Positions 11,800-23,599 of a stretch of 64,000 nt of DNA are shown here, piece after piece. The DNA comes from Sternotherus odoratus (taxonomy: Eukaryota; Chordata; Testudines; Kinosternidae). Each line of letters begins with the position of its first letter. Within the stretch, counting starts at the first letter, position 1. The DNA is taken from the NCBI GenBank assembly GCA_032164245.1, contig JAVMKO010000002.1, positions 61,351,840 to 61,415,839 of the forward strand. The letters are read 5' to 3'. Under the pieces are notes generated by a model. It saw only the letters and a program-made list of their open reading frames with translations, had not been told where the DNA came from and ran no database searches. Both the position numbers and the translations under genes were made by a program.

Positions 11800-12720
11800 C
11801 ACGTCCTGCTGTCACACTCTACAAAGGAGGATCCACGCGCTGCCCCCACGTGCTGAATTGGTCAGGAATTCAGCCAATGGGAGCTGTCGGAGTGGCGCCT
11901 GCAGGCAGGGACAGCACATGGAGGCCCTGGAGCACATGGAGAACTCCCTCCTGCACCCTGAACTCCCTCCTGCACCCCAGCCCTCTGCCCCATCCCTGAG
12001 TCCCCTCCCACACCCAAAGTCCCTCCTGGAGCCTGTCACTGAACCCCCTACCACACCCTAAACCCGTGCCGTAGCCCTGATCCCCCACCCGCACTCCAAA
12101 TCCCTTTGTCCCACCTCAGAGCCCAACCTGCACTCCAAACCCTTCCTTCCCAGCCCCACCCCAGAGCCCTCAACCCCCTCCCACCCAACAACCCTCTGCC
12201 CCAGCACTGATCCCCCTCCCACACTCCAAAACCCCTTAGCTCCAGCCTGGATCCCCCTCCTACAGCCTAAACCTCTCATCCCCGGTCGTACCCCAGGGTA
12301 TGTGTCTTCCAGCTGGAGCCCCTTCCCACACCATGAACCGCTCATTTCTGGTCCCACTCCAGAGTCCATACCTCCTCCACACCCCCTCCCATACTCCAAC
12401 CTCCTACCCAGCCTGGAGACTCCTCCCACACTCTGAACCCCTTAGCCCCATCCCTCAATCCCTTCCTGCCCTCCAAACCCTTCATCCCAGGCTCTACTCT
12501 GGAGCCCACACCCCTAGCTGGAATACTTTACCCCTCCCACACCCCAAGCCTCTGCCCCAACTGGGTGAAAATGCATGAGGGAGGGAGGGAGGGAGGGGCA
12601 TCAGGGAAGGAGTGAGCAGGGGGCAGAGCCTCAGAGAAGGGGTGAGGCAGTAAAGACCTCAGGGAAGTGGCAGGGCAAGGCTGGTCAGTTTTCTGAAAAT
12701 AGAATGCTGGCAACCCTAGG
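11800..12720. repeat. C-rich degenerate minisatellite-like block
   Basis: From about 11940 to 12560 the plus strand is strongly C-biased and built from variants of 'cccctcccacacc' spaced by 'aaaccc' and 'gccccagcc'. It is followed by a G-rich half at 12570-12680 with 'gagggagggagggaggg'. It ends 'gctggcaaccctagg'. It looks like a degenerate tandem expansion inside a dispersed repeat. Long minus-strand frames (for example 12058-12429) are Gly/Arg-rich translations of the repeat. The minus strand has clustered G runs. Confidence 0.6.
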
Positions 12721-15700
12721 CCCGACTGTGTTGGAGGTTTTGATTCACACTGCAAAGGTGATACAACCACTCCCTCCTCACCAGCCCTTCATCCCAGAGA
12801 GTCTCACGCTATCTCCAGCACTCCAGGCAGAGCACTTCTAGAGCGTATTGTGCTTCTCTGGTGGTTAAAGTCATCCAGACTTTGGCATTGGACTTTATAA
12901 CTCCACCCAAGCCATGCTGTAATTACCCAGCAATGCATCCCTCGTTGTATTGTTAAATACAATCTAACTTGCTGTTATTGATACATCTGTTTCTTGAGTT
13001 GGCTACGCACGTTTTCTTTATGCCCCCGCTAGCAAGTGCATGAGCGTGCATGTTTCAGCAACCTTTGTCATGGGGGCTGCTGCCCAGAGACTGTATTCAG
13101 TGTGCTAATGCTTACCTTGTGCATGCCACAGAATGGAAATGTGATGTGTTGCTTATCTGGATGCTGGCAGTGAAGCAGGAATGTTTAGTATCTCAAAAGG
13201 GATGAACTCATCTGTTTTCATCATGCCCTCTTGGATTGCAAATGATCCCTTATTTTCTTTATAGCTTTTGTGCATTTCCTTTAATTAGTAACAATGAATA
13301 TGTGAGGTCAATACAGTAGTTTGCTCCTTACAGCATTTCTTTGGGACACTCATGATGTCATGGTGGTCTTTTTCGTTTTTCACCGAATTTTTTTAATATT
13401 ACAAGAAGTAACGTTAATGGACCCTGAGGGGATGGAGGAGAAGCACAACAAAGGTCTTTAAGATGTTAAAAGTTAAAAAAAAAAAAACTAGCAATGAGAT
13501 CTGCTCAGTAATTACTAGAAATTGGTCCAACTAAGTCTGGGAAAGTTCAAATTTGACTCCATAATACCGTGTTGTTTGGATGCAAGTAGTAAAACAGCTG
13601 CAGCGACGCTCTCAAGACTGGGCCCTACTGAGCATGCATAGAGATCTACGGGAAGAGAGGGCTGCAAGCTTGGACTGTTTGTGAGGATAATTACTTCCAT
13701 AACTATAATATGGACTGAATCCTGAGATAATTACTCACACAAATTCCCATGGAACATAGCTGAGTGGAGGCCGGAAGATTTCCCCCAAATATCTGACAGA
13801 ATTGTAATAGTTATAGTAAGTTATAAAACGTAGCCAAAGATGGAACGACTATTCTCTGGAATTACCCTGTTCTCACCAATGATTCTGGTCTGATTTTTAT
13901 CTTTCCATTTTACTTTATTTCATGCTGCTCAGTTGCAAGACATCTGCTTTATCTCACGGGAAATTCCTTTAAAATAGGAGTTAGACATTGAAAACGTTAA
14001 GTATTCATTACGGAGATGCTATAAGAAGACACTCTTTGGTAGCGCAAACACATTCCTTCATTTGAAGGACTTGCTTTCTTTTCATTTTCCCTTTCTAAGC
14101 AGGGGTGTGGGAGGGGACACTTGCTTTCTGGAGCCAGCAATGTCTTTTCATCGCCCAGTTCTTCTTCCGCTTTGATCAGCAGTCCCCAAAACGCAGAGCT
14201 GCTGTTTAGAAGTTGCACTTTAGGGACTGGGAGTTCAAAATAACAGAATTTTCTCATTTTGGCACCATAGAGCATGTTTCTGCTTGGAAGTCTTCAGCCA
14301 GAGTCTGATGTCATTCACAGCAGCGTACATGAATACATCCAAAGCAAGAATACTGAACAAACAGTGGTCCTGCTCCTTAGAGGTACTTAGGCATTGCTCT
14401 GCTCTGCATTGGCATAGGCAGCCTGCCACCCAGTGGACTTTTCAGCCCTCAGCTAGGTGCCCAGGTTCCCCATACAATGCATGGGGAGTCTCAGGCACCT
14501 AAGGAAGGGTTTTCAGAAGCCGGCATGCTCACCGGGGAGAGGCCTAAGCTAGCCAGGAGTGAAATGCCAAGGAGAGAGGTGGGGAGAAGAGCAGGTCTTA
14601 GGTGATAAGCAGGTGATCTGGTGCACCTGACTGACAGGTCAGAGATAGGCCTCTGCCTCCATGTGGGATCTTCAGATGCAAGGGCACGCACGGGGGGGAG
14701 GGGAGGGGGGAGCTGGCAACAAGGACATGTCCATCCTAAATCTCTGTGTGTCCCTGCAGCCCCTGCTTTGCAGACCATCCACGGAAGTGAGGCAGGGGTG
14801 GAGGCAAGGGCAAGCGTGGGACTCCAGCATCGGGGAAGAAGAAGCAGCAGGCTACTGCTGTAGGAGTCGGAGGAGAAGGAGCACAACCAGCAGCCCTGCT
14901 ACGTCTTCCCTCCTGGGGCTGCAGGGACATGGAGAGTACCGCTGCCTCCTCACTGCTAGGCATCCCCACCAGAGCCATCCTGAGAAACAGGGCTGGCTCC
15001 AGGTACCAGCCAAGGAAGCATGTGCTTGGGGCAGCACATTTCAAGGGGTGGCATTCCAGCCAATCTTGGGGCGGCACATTCCAGCCACACACACCCCTTT
15101 TTTCTTGGCTTGGGGTCACAAAAAAGTTAGAGCTGGCCCTGTTGAGAAATCAGGGGAGGGGTTCAGATGTGTGTGTTTAATGTGCCCCTCCAAAAGCAGT
15201 GAGCTTTAAATTCCTGTGCATGCCCATGGGCAGATGTGAACACCCTTCCTGGAGTCAGGCATCAAAGACAAGTCAGACAGTTAGGTAGCACAATGCCCTA
15301 GCAGCTGAAACTCCCTCCCTCTCTCTCTCTCTCTTTCTGTATCCTGTTCACACTCAATACATCTCTCACACTCATCCTGCATTTCTCTCTGCACCCGGCT
15401 GTCTTTTGTACAGGTGCTGTGCTGCCCCCTCCACCTATCTGTGACCTGCATCCAGCCCTCCTCCTGCAGCATCTGACAAGTACATCGGGTTTTACATGTG
15501 CTCAGAGCATGCCTATGGGATTGGGCCCTGCTGGTGAGGTTGGTGTTTCCTGCCTAGTTTGTGAATCCTGCTTCAGGGCCTTCAGAGCTTTGGCTTGAAC
15601 CAGGACTCCAAGCAGCTTGTTAGCTGTGGGCCAGCCTCAGCACTCAGGTGGCTTTAGAAATGCTGGCCCATGGAAACTTAGGGATGGGGAGGTGATGCAG

Positions 15701-16305
15701 AGGTGATTCTTTAATTGGCAGAATAGGCACTTTTACCTTTAAGGAACATTGACTAAACCTAGATTTTATACTTAAACTTGACAGAACAGTGAGCAGATCT
15801 GCAGCAGAGGGAAGGATTATTGTCCCCAAATGAGTCAGTTCCATCAGAACATAAAGAATCTATGATTACATATAAAAATTTAGTCCTTATGATTGAAAAG
15901 AAACTTTTCTGACTGTGAACCAAGTACCAGACCATCCAAATATAAACCAGCATGCTGTCTGAATCTGTAGGGAGAAAACTCAAAACAATGGCCAATGAAA
16001 TCCCTCCTATTTATCAAAGTGAAGTGTTAATTGAAAAGGCTGTGTCGGGACATTTTAAATGCTCACACTGTTAGCAATTTATTTCACAGGGAGGAGCAGG
16101 GAGATGTGCTTCTGTCTTCAAATCCTACAAAGTGCAACGCTAATGTAAATATTAATAATACTAATTAATAAATAGCTTATTTACATACTCATTTAGATGG
16201 TGATATGCAACTCTCTTCCTTATCCGTCCCCTGCAAAACTGTGCATCACTCGTGAGTGAATTCTTTTGACTTTCACTCTTCTTCTGTACCATTTGTTCTC
16301 TAATA
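12721..16305. other. No gene recognised; some dispersed-repeat-like sequence
   Basis: It includes a short A run at 13477-13488, a GC-rich patch at 14600-15150 in which 'gggctggctccaggtaccag' opens what looks like a dispersed repeat, and a (CT)n run at 15311-15335. Overlapping frames on both strands at 14490-15210 reflect base composition. Confidence 0.4.
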
Positions 16306-16307
16306 TA

Positions 16308-16471
16308 CAGTAGACTCTCGATTATCCGGGATGATAGGGAAAAAATTAATCCTGGTTAATAAAATCCTGGATAATCACCATCCATAGGAAATATGGGGAG
16401 GGAGGTTGGTTCACCAGCCACCCTGCGCCAGATTCTGGTTAACCCAATCCTGGATAATCGAGTCTCTACTG
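16308..16471. mobile_element. Tigger-like (Tc1/mariner) MITE, 164 bp, TA flanks
   Basis: It opens CAGTAGACTCTCGATTATCC and closes with the near-complement 'ggataatcgagtctctactg', flanked by TA on both sides (16306-16307 and 16472-16473). Long TIRs starting CAGT plus a TA duplication identify the Tigger-type group. It has no coding sequence. Confidence 0.85.
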
Positions 16472-16473
16472 TA

Positions 16474-17829
16474 TAGCTTAAAAATATCCAGTCTTTAAAC
16501 AGATTTTTGTACACAATTTTCAGTGAAGAATGGACATTTAGAGCTAGTTTGTAGCCCCAGAAAATAAATGGTTATTAAAAAAGGTTTCCTCACAAACATT
16601 GATACATGAGAAAAATCTAAGATTTTTGTCTCCAAACAATGAGCTATGAAATATGTATGTATTGAGAGATATTGACATAGGCATAAATATTGCAGGCTTC
16701 CCACTAGATATTTTTTCCTAAGAATTCTGTATGTTTTCTTTATGGTATGATAAATCAATCATGAAAATTTTCAAGCACAGCTAGACTTATGCACCCATGA
16801 ATCCTATAGCAGCAGAGGACTGGAGAGCTGATTTGTATATAGGGCTTTTAAATTACAAAATTGATTTTTCCTGAAAATGTTTCATCTAAATGTTTTGATG
16901 CTATTATTGATGTCTGAGTATTCTTTTTAATTAACTGGTTTCATGGAAGGAAGAAACGATGGAATAGATGAATGGTTATCAAGCTGGTCTGTTACAACTG
17001 TGAAACATCCATTAAATCTTCATGCAGTATAGGTTACTACTATCTGTGTTGTAGTCCAGAGATCTTTTAGGTCTTCCTAGGACATTTTTTGACCAATCAT
17101 TTTTAAAAAAACCCAAGCATTGCCTTTGAAAACACTTGCCCTAGTGTTAGTGTAATATGTTTACTCATAGTTTATTACTCAGGCACTAGATGTCTCTGCA
17201 TGTTAAATAGTGTTCCAGACTCGGTATGGTAAACAAGGTAGACAAAGCTAGAAATCAAGCTGTGTGGAAGCTTATTTATTTATGTCTTTAGCTGTTTTTG
17301 GTATCATTTCCTATTTAAGAAAGACTGACAACTACTATAGGGATAACTGCTAAATGTTAATCTAACGCTAGTATGGAAATGTCTGCATAGTGCTAAGCCT
17401 CTGAATCTGTGTAGAACGAACTAGATGTTTCCAGAAGCCTGTGCAAGTTCAGACAAAGGTGGGTACTATGCCTTTCAAACAAATGCTGTGACTTCTTTCC
17501 AACGAGCCTGGCGCTTGAGTGTTTTGTAAACATTAAAGGTCTCGGCGTAGAGCAAATGTTTTAACAATTAAAATAGTTTCTCATAAAATTGGGCTTGTTT
17601 TCCCGGAAAACAGTGCACATTTTAAGTTAAGAATGGAATTATCACAACAACAAAAATCAAAAATTGCTCAAACTTTAAACATTTTACACTTTTGCCAACA
17701 TCTTTGTTCATTTATGAGAAAATATTTGAGAGAAGAAAAGCTACAAAACATCAGTGGCCCAGAGAAAGCGTGACAAGTGCCTTTTTCCTTAAAATTCTCT
17801 TTTTCTGTGCAGTCTATAGATTTATATAT
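16474..17829. other. No gene recognised
   Basis: AT-rich non-coding sequence with no named repeat. Confidence 0.4.
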
Positions 17830-18250
17830 TTTAAAACCCAAGAGTGACCATTAGGATCATCTATTTGACTTCCTGAAACTCAGGTCATAACTCATGGCTG
17901 AATTAGAACATATCTTTTTAGAAATAAATTCAGTCTTAATTTAAAGACTTTAAATGTTGAAAAATCTTCCATAGTCCTTGGTTCAATTTTTTCAATTGCT
18001 AATTACCTTCACTTAAAAATATGCACCTTATTTTGTTTGAATTTGCCTAACTTCAAGTTCCAGGTGTTGCATCTTGTAGTACCTTCATCTGCAAGATTAA
18101 AGAATCCTCTAGTATCACATATCTCCTCCTCATGAAGGTATTTGTGCAGGGTGATCAAGTCCCCTCTTAACCTTCTCTTGATCAACTGAAATAAATAAAT
18201 TGAGTTTCTTAAGTGTCTCACTCTGATGCTAGAGAAAAGGGTATGCAGAT
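17830..18250 (-). mobile_element. CR1-type LINE 3' tail, old
   Basis: On the plus strand it shows the CR1 3' order: 'gaccattaggatcatctatt', later 'atatgcaccttattttgttt', 'acttcaagttccaggtgttg', 'gtgatcaagtcccctcttaa' and 'ccttctcttgatcaactgaa'. It is longer than the copy at 484-760 and covers the same region. Confidence 0.75.
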
Positions 18251-18769
18251 GATGAAATCTAGGGCAGAAGAAACAGGACAAGTGAAGAGAACAGTGGTGA
18301 TGCTAGTGCTGACTTCCCTCAATTCCCTGAGGCAACTTCCATCTCATGTCCCATTCTGCAATAAGAGGTGGTGCACACCCAAATCCTGCAGCAGCATTAG
18401 GGAGTCCTCCAGGTATCAAAGCCAAAAATGACGTAATGGGTGTAGTTGTTTTATTAACAATGATTCAGCTGATCACAAAAGAAGTTTGTTGCTTGTGTTG
18501 GCACAAGATTAGCTGAGACTTGAGTCTAAATCAAAGCCATAAGGGTACCTCCATTTTATTATTAACTATTGTTATTATTAATCATTTATAGGATACAGTA
18601 AATATATACAGCACTTTTCCATAACAGAGTAAGGCATGTTCCTTGCACTACTGAGCTCTTTTAGGCAAACACCTGCAGACAGACCTACTGCTGCATTCAA
18701 GGAACACCAGCATGGAAGTCAGTGTTTTAAGGAGAAGCTTGCTAGAACCCAGCCTGGGGTTTCATATTT
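18251..18769. other. No gene recognised
   Basis: Non-coding; no feature I can support. Confidence 0.4.
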
Positions 18770-18785
18770 GTGTGTGTATATGTGT

Positions 18786-18844
<59 letters not shown>
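18770..18844. repeat. (TG)n followed by (CA)n microsatellite
   Basis: A short (TG)n block at 18771-18787 runs straight into about 28 uninterrupted CA dinucleotides at 18788-18844. The junction is an inverted repeat able to form a hairpin. The Val-Cys and His-Thr peptides from this region are translation artefacts. Confidence 0.95.
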
Positions 18845-18847
<3 letters not shown>

Positions 18848-19646
18848 GATTCTGTTAGGATGAAGAGAGCATCTCTCAGCTGGCAATGCAACAGTCCAAG
18901 CCTGACTAGATGTATCCTTTTGGTCCCACACCTCAACTCTGAGACAGAAAGGCTACATGTACCTCCGAAGATTCTTCCTGAGGATTTGAAGGAAAGTAGG
19001 ACTTTCCTTGTCAGCCCCCCGAATAATGGAGGGTAGAACGGGCCTCATCATCACCTAGAATAATTGCCTCTAGAATAAAGCAAAATGCAAGGGGGCCACC
19101 TGGACCTGTTGGTGGGAAGGGGGCAGTGAAAAGGGTAATCCTGGTTTAAAATTTTGGATCAAGACCTGGGGAAGAAACTCAGTCCTTCTAGCTGAATTTC
19201 TTATACCAAGAGAGCACGGACCAAATCCCAGAGGTCTTGCTTAACCCCCCTTTTAAGTTAGTAGTGCTTTTGCCGGAGGAAGGGCTAAGTAAAGATGTAG
19301 GGCTGTAACTTGTGTGACAAAAGGAAGATGCATTTACATTTATAAGAATGGGAAACTGAAAATTCCAGAGTGGTGGAGGATAGCAGGAATGGCAAGGCAC
19401 AGGGGGAAAAAACCAATTTTCCATTCTAAATGGAATACTCTCACACCTATTCTTAATAGCAAATGCAAAACACCTTTCCCCAAAGAGGCTATGCCCCAAT
19501 GATTAATTGAAAACTAGAGCTGGGAAGATTCAACGGAATCTGTGCTGATTTATTTATTTGACTTTTTATTTATTAAAAAAGGCTCATTCATAAATAAACC
19601 CAAACCAAATCCACAAACTCAGTTCATCAGCAGGAGGGCAGGATAT
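18845..19646. other. No gene recognised; left flank of a retrotransposon
   Basis: Non-coding sequence up to the LTR at 19647. The five bases before the LTR (GATAT) nearly match those after the right LTR (GATGT). Confidence 0.4.
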
Positions 19647-19860
19647 TGTAAAAATATGTTTGTAGAAGATAAAGATGCTTCCTCATAAGGGACAGTATTA
19701 TGAAATAGAAATTTGGAGATGTGCCCTGGAGGTGGGTGTTGGGAATACCCGTGAGTGTGTGCAGTAGCTCACTACAGAAGCTCTCCAGTTTGTTTTTATT
19801 AAAGTTTTATTCCTTCCTCATTCACTGACTCGTTATTTAATAAACCCCAAGATCATTATA
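19647..19860 (+). repeat. Left LTR
   Basis: Aligns by eye with 23370-23590, sharing blocks such as 'cagtattatgaa', 'atttggagatgtgcc', 'cagaagctctccag/aat', 'gttttattcc' and 'gatcatta'. The right copy ends CA; this one ends TA by one substitution. 'ttatttaataaacccc' near the end is a plausible polyadenylation region. Confidence 0.85.
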
Positions 19861-19885
19861 TGGTGTCAGAATTTCCAAATGAGAA
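19861..19885 (+). promoter_or_regulatory. Probable primer binding site
   Basis: 'tggtgtcagaatt' follows directly after the left LTR. TGG at this position, complementary to a tRNA CCA end, is the normal layout. I cannot say which tRNA. Confidence 0.5.
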
Positions 19886-19949
19886 GGAAACTGCAGTGAT
19901 TTTGAAGCAACTGAAAGCAGAGACAAAAGACTGAAAGCAGAGACAAATT

Positions 19950-20760
19950 GAGGCACCAGAGAACCACATGGAGCACCGAGCACAGAGATGTTTGCCTGTG
20001 TTTGGTGAGCACAATAGTAGTTTAAGAAGGGAAAATAGAAGCCAAAAATGGAAATCTTTCCCCCTCCTTCCAGTCTGCAATTGTTAGGCAATGTTGCAGA
20101 CAACTGGGGAAAAAATCAGATATTTGAATTGTATTTAGCAGCCATAGGAGAAAAATGATAAAGTGAAATCATCAATCTTTTTACATGTTGTTGGGGAGGA
20201 AGCACAAGATAGTTATAACAACTGTAAGTTTGAAAAAGGTGTAATCATGAAGTTAAGTAAAATACTGACTAAATTTGAGGAAGATTGCATGTCAAAAAAA
20301 GAATGAATCCTTTGTGAAAAACTTATTTACTACATGCATGTAAAAAACTGATGACACCTTATAGTAAAATATAGTAAAAATTCACTAAAAAAACTGTGAC
20401 TGATGAGCTGACAGGGTTTCTGGCCAGAGATAACACAGTGTCTTTAATGCCACAAATGATTCTAAGAGAGAGAAACTGCTCCATGAAGGAGACTTAAAAA
20501 GCTCTCCAAATATGTAGGGCAGCAGAAATTGTGAAAGCACAAGCTAAAGAATTCACCAGAAGAGGCTATCCATGTAATAAGTACAAAAGAATATAGCCTG
20601 AATAGGTCACAACAAATAGTAGAACCACTCACTATGAAGACCACTGCTAAGGGGAAGACTGGGTACAGACAGTCGTGTGGAAGGTGTGGATCACAGCATA
20701 GTCTGTAAACATGTGTTGCCCTGGGGAAACTTTCATAAAAGTGGGGAAAATAACCATTTT
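19950..20760 (+). mobile_element. gag remnant of the gypsy element, frameshifted
   Basis: In shifting frames the strand encodes 'GNVADNW' and 'FELYLAAIGE', then a helix-rich region about 'MKLSKILTKFEEDC', matching the gag of gypsy elements with 'FELYLAA' and 'IFLHVIGEEA'-like motifs. Near 20660-20760 a cysteine/histidine pattern starting 'CGRCGSQH' marks a broken zinc knuckle. Stops interrupt all frames. Confidence 0.7.
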
Positions 20761-20859
20761 GCAAAATGCTGCAGATCCCAGATGCTGAAAAGTCAAGTGC
20801 AGTCAGTTAAAGACAAGCTGGTTGAGGAGTTTTTCATAGATGTACTGTGATCTAGCAAG

Positions 20860-20975
20860 CCCGATGAGAGGGTCTGGATACTGCCTGTGACAATGAATGG
20901 AACACTTATTCCCCTTAAACTGGACACACAAACTCAGGTTCTGTCTGAACAAGATTATGAAAAACTGAAATAAAA
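20860..20975 (+). mobile_element. Retropepsin remnant, active-site triad altered
   Basis: In one frame: 'WILPVTMNGT', 'LIPLKLDTQTQV' and 'LSEQDYEKL'. The aspartic protease signature D-T/S-G is present as D-T-Q, so the glycine is lost. It lies at the expected place between the zinc knuckle and the reverse transcriptase. Confidence 0.7.
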
Positions 20976-21069
20976 CAAAAACTGGAACCAACAAAAATAA
21001 AAGTAACTGGTTATCCTGGAACAAATATATCAGGGAAGGGGAGGTACGTTGCTAGCATTAACCATAAAA

Positions 21070-21500
21070 ACCTCATGGACAGGCTCCCATTCATTGAGGT
21101 GACACCAATTTTAGGCCTGGATCCATGTGAGAAACTCAATCTGGTAAAAGGGTGCTCTCACTACAAAATTCTAGTGACCCTGGCTATGAGACCCTCTTTC
21201 AGGAATATCATGACCGGTTTCAAGGGTTGGGTTTCTTGCAGGCTGACCATACCATCTGGATAAACAAACAGGTCTTTTCCATTATCCATCTATATAGAAA
21301 GGGACCATTTGCACTTCATGATAAACTCAAGGCTGAATCTGCAAGGATGAAAGCAATGCAAGTAATACTAAACACTTGAGGAGCCAACAGAATGGGTGAA
21401 CTCCCTAGTTACCACAGAGAAAAGTATCAGCCAACTATGTATATACTCAAAGAAAGAGGTCCAGCGGTTCCTGGGAATCTTGGAAAATTCAGACCTAATC
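21070..21500 (+). mobile_element. Reverse transcriptase remnants with internal deletion
   Basis: 21075-21140 encodes the upstream 'PFIEVTPILGLDPCEKLNL' connection. 21170-21360 encodes 'RFQGLGFLQADH' through 'RKGPFALHDKLKAE', the N-terminal part of the RT domain. Soon after comes 'KERGPAVPGNLGK'-like sequence, normally located beyond the polymerase palm. The catalytic Y-x-D-D region is therefore absent, probably deleted between about 21400 and 21440. Confidence 0.65.
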
Positions 21501-21609
21501 TATCTACCAAACAGCAGCTTTGAGAAAACTCCTAGAGAATAAAAATGAATGATATTGGGATGCAGAATAGGAGGAATCCTGGGATCGTTTAAAACAACAA
21601 CTTATACAA

Positions 21610-22010
21610 GAACCAGTGTTGAAGTTTTATGCACCTGGAAAGTCTATTAAAATCTCAGCAGATGCTTCACAGTCTGGGTTAAGTGCAGTGATTTTACAGA
21701 CGCGTGAGGAGCGTTGGCAACCAGTAGCTTATGTATCCAAATCACTGACTAAGGAAGAAACCCTATATGCAGAGATGGAAAAGAAGGAATTTTAGGACTA
21801 TTGTTTGTCTGTGAGAGATTCAGTTAGTATATTTATGGACAGAAAGTTGAAGTTGAAACGGACCACAAGTCCCTGATACCGTTAATTAGAAAACTGCTAA
21901 ATGACTGTACCTTAATGATTCAAAGAATGATGATAAAGCTGCAAAAATATGATTTGGTTGTGACCTACATGCCCAGTAAATTTATGTTCAGTGCAGATGC
22001 ATTTTGAAGA
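21610..22010 (+). mobile_element. RNase H remnant of the gypsy element
   Basis: Translation gives 'KISADASQSGLSAVILQ', then 'PVAYVSKSLTKEE' and 'YAEMEKKEF', a short break, 'YGQKVEVETDHKPL' and 'QKYDLVVTYMPSKFMFSADA'. The D-A-S, E and T-D-H-K-P-L motifs are RNase H landmarks of gypsy polyproteins. Stops at about 21795 and at the end break it. Confidence 0.85.
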
Positions 22011-22040
22011 GTAGTGTCTCCCACAAAACCAGACAAAACT

Positions 22041-22338
22041 AAACCCTCGTCTACACGAGGGTGGGGGGGAGCTATCTAAGATACGAAACTTCAGCTACAA
22101 GAATAGTATAGCTGAAGTCAGCATACTTAGATTGACTTACCATGGCATCTTCACGCTGGTGAGTCAACTGCTGCCGCTCCCCCGTCGAGACTGCCTGCGC
22201 CTCTCATGGCGGTGGAGTACAGGAGTCAATGGGAGAGTGCTCAGGGGTCGATTTATCACGTCTAGACTAGATGCGACAAATTGACCCCCGATAGATCGAT
22301 CGCTACCCGCCAATCGAGTGGATAGTGTAGACAAAGCC
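22041..22338. mobile_element. Harbinger-like MITE inside the retrotransposon
   Basis: Left end AAACCCTCGTCTACACG, right end GTGTAGACAAAGCC, so inner TIR CTACAC/GTGTAG is conserved. Internal sequence 'aacttcagctacaagaatag' resembles the MITEs at 30852 and 45778. Flanking TAA/TTA trinucleotides fit, but do not prove, a Harbinger 3-bp duplication. It entered after the retrotransposon integrated. Confidence 0.65.
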
Positions 22339-22404
22339 TTACTATTAGTGCTATGCAGAGCACTAAGTAAGTCAGTGATAGCTGGCATGATGGGAATCTT
22401 CTCC

Positions 22405-22790
22405 AGACATGGAATTCTAGATGAAGTCTTTTAGCCATAATGGGCCACAATTTTCCATTGCAGATTTTAGACAATTTGCCATAGATCTTCATCACAAAAC
22501 ATCAAGTCCAAATTACCCCCACTCAAATGGACTTGTGGAAAGATCTATACAGGCAGTAAAGACCCTTATGAAAAAGAATGTTGATGGGAGGGGGTCGGTG
22601 ATTTGTATAAAGCATTACTGGTAAACCAAAATACACCCCTAGAGAATGGCTTTTCTCCAGCTCTGCTGTTAATGGGAAGAAGGATCAGATTTATTTTACC
22701 AACTGCTAATAATTTGCTGAAATCTCATAACAATGTAACCATATGGAAGAGGGAAGAAAATCAGAGGTTTTCAGAAATATTATTTTGACA
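22405..22790 (+). mobile_element. Integrase remnant of the gypsy element
   Basis: In frame from about 22421: 'NGPQFSIADFRQFA', 'TSSPNYPHSNGLVERSIQ' and 'VKTLMKK', a break near 22600, then 'QNTPLENGFSPALLLMGRR'. The D-N-G-P-Q-F, S-N-G-x-x-E-R and N-T-P motifs belong to the integrase core. The preceding D of the first motif reads H, and a stop separates the two halves. Confidence 0.85.
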
Positions 22791-23369
22791 AAAGGGCCTG
22801 GATCTCCCATCTCTTAACCCAGGTGATAAAGCATGCCTGAGGATCACACCTCTAATACTTGGGGCCAAAAAGGTGTCATTAAAGAACAGCTGCATCCAAG
22901 ACCTTATACTGCCAGTCCAGAAAGACCAAGGGAACACATTTCAACATAAGCAAAGGGATTTACAAGTAATCCCAGAAAGTTTCAACAAGTTGACAGTAGA
23001 TGTGGACTCTGGCATTTCCCACGTGACTGATCCTTTATCAATGAACAAAGTAGAAACTGTCACGGAACAAGAGAACAACCTAGACTCTAATGAAAGACTG
23101 ATACTAAGATGATCAGAGCAGGAAATTAAACGTCCTGAAAGACTCAGAGACTTAATAACCTGTCTGGAGAATAGGTATTTGAGGAAAGTGAGTGGGCAAA
23201 GACTCACTCAAGAGTGATGTTCTGATAAGTTCTCCTCTCTAGGTAGTTGACATTTTGGGTTTATGAAAATGTACTACATCGGCTGAGAATTTGACATGTG
23301 TTATTAGACAGTTGTTAACTCTTATATACATATATAAAAACAGTTATTTTTTTTCTTAAATAAGGAAGA

Positions 23370-23590
23370 TGTTGAGATAGGTTTGTAGGAGATTAAAGTT
23401 GGAGACACTCCCTCATAAGGACAGTATTATGAACATAGGAATTTGGAGATGTGCCTTAGAGGCGGGGGTTGGGAACACCGCATGGCTGTGTGCAGGAGTT
23501 CACTGCAGAAGCTCTCCAATTTGTTTGATTAGAGTTTTATTCCGTTCTCATTCACTAGTTTGTTATTTAATGAACCCAAAGATCATTACA
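23370..23590 (+). repeat. Right LTR
   Basis: It starts TGTTGAGATAGG, ends GATCATTACA and is followed by GATGT. The purine run 'aaataaggaaga' directly upstream is the probable polypurine tract. Differences from the left LTR, substitutions plus small indels, indicate an old insertion. Confidence 0.85.
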
Positions 23591-23599
23591 GATGTAAGA

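Larger units (their letters stand above)
19647..23590 (+). mobile_element. Ty3/gypsy LTR retrotransposon, degenerate
   Basis: An element of about 3.9 kb bounded by two related LTRs (214 and 221 bp), each starting TG. The order inside is tRNA-primer-site-like sequence, gag, zinc knuckle, protease, remnants of reverse transcriptase, RNase H, and integrase. Gag-protease-RT-RNase H-integrase is the gypsy order. Every coding block carries stops or frameshifts, and much of the reverse transcriptase is deleted. The flanks GATAT and GATGT are a 5-bp duplication with one mismatch. A Harbinger-like MITE (22041-22338) sits between RNase H and integrase. The coding remnants resemble the 'K02A2.6-like' gypsy proteins often annotated in vertebrates. 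Confidence 0.9.

Noticed and set aside
12058..12578. Gly/Arg- and Pro/Leu-rich frames
   Set aside because: Translations of the C-rich degenerate repeat.
14491..15209. Overlapping frames of 127-182 codons on both strands
   Set aside because: High GC, no motif, no splice sites, and mutually overlapping on opposite strands.
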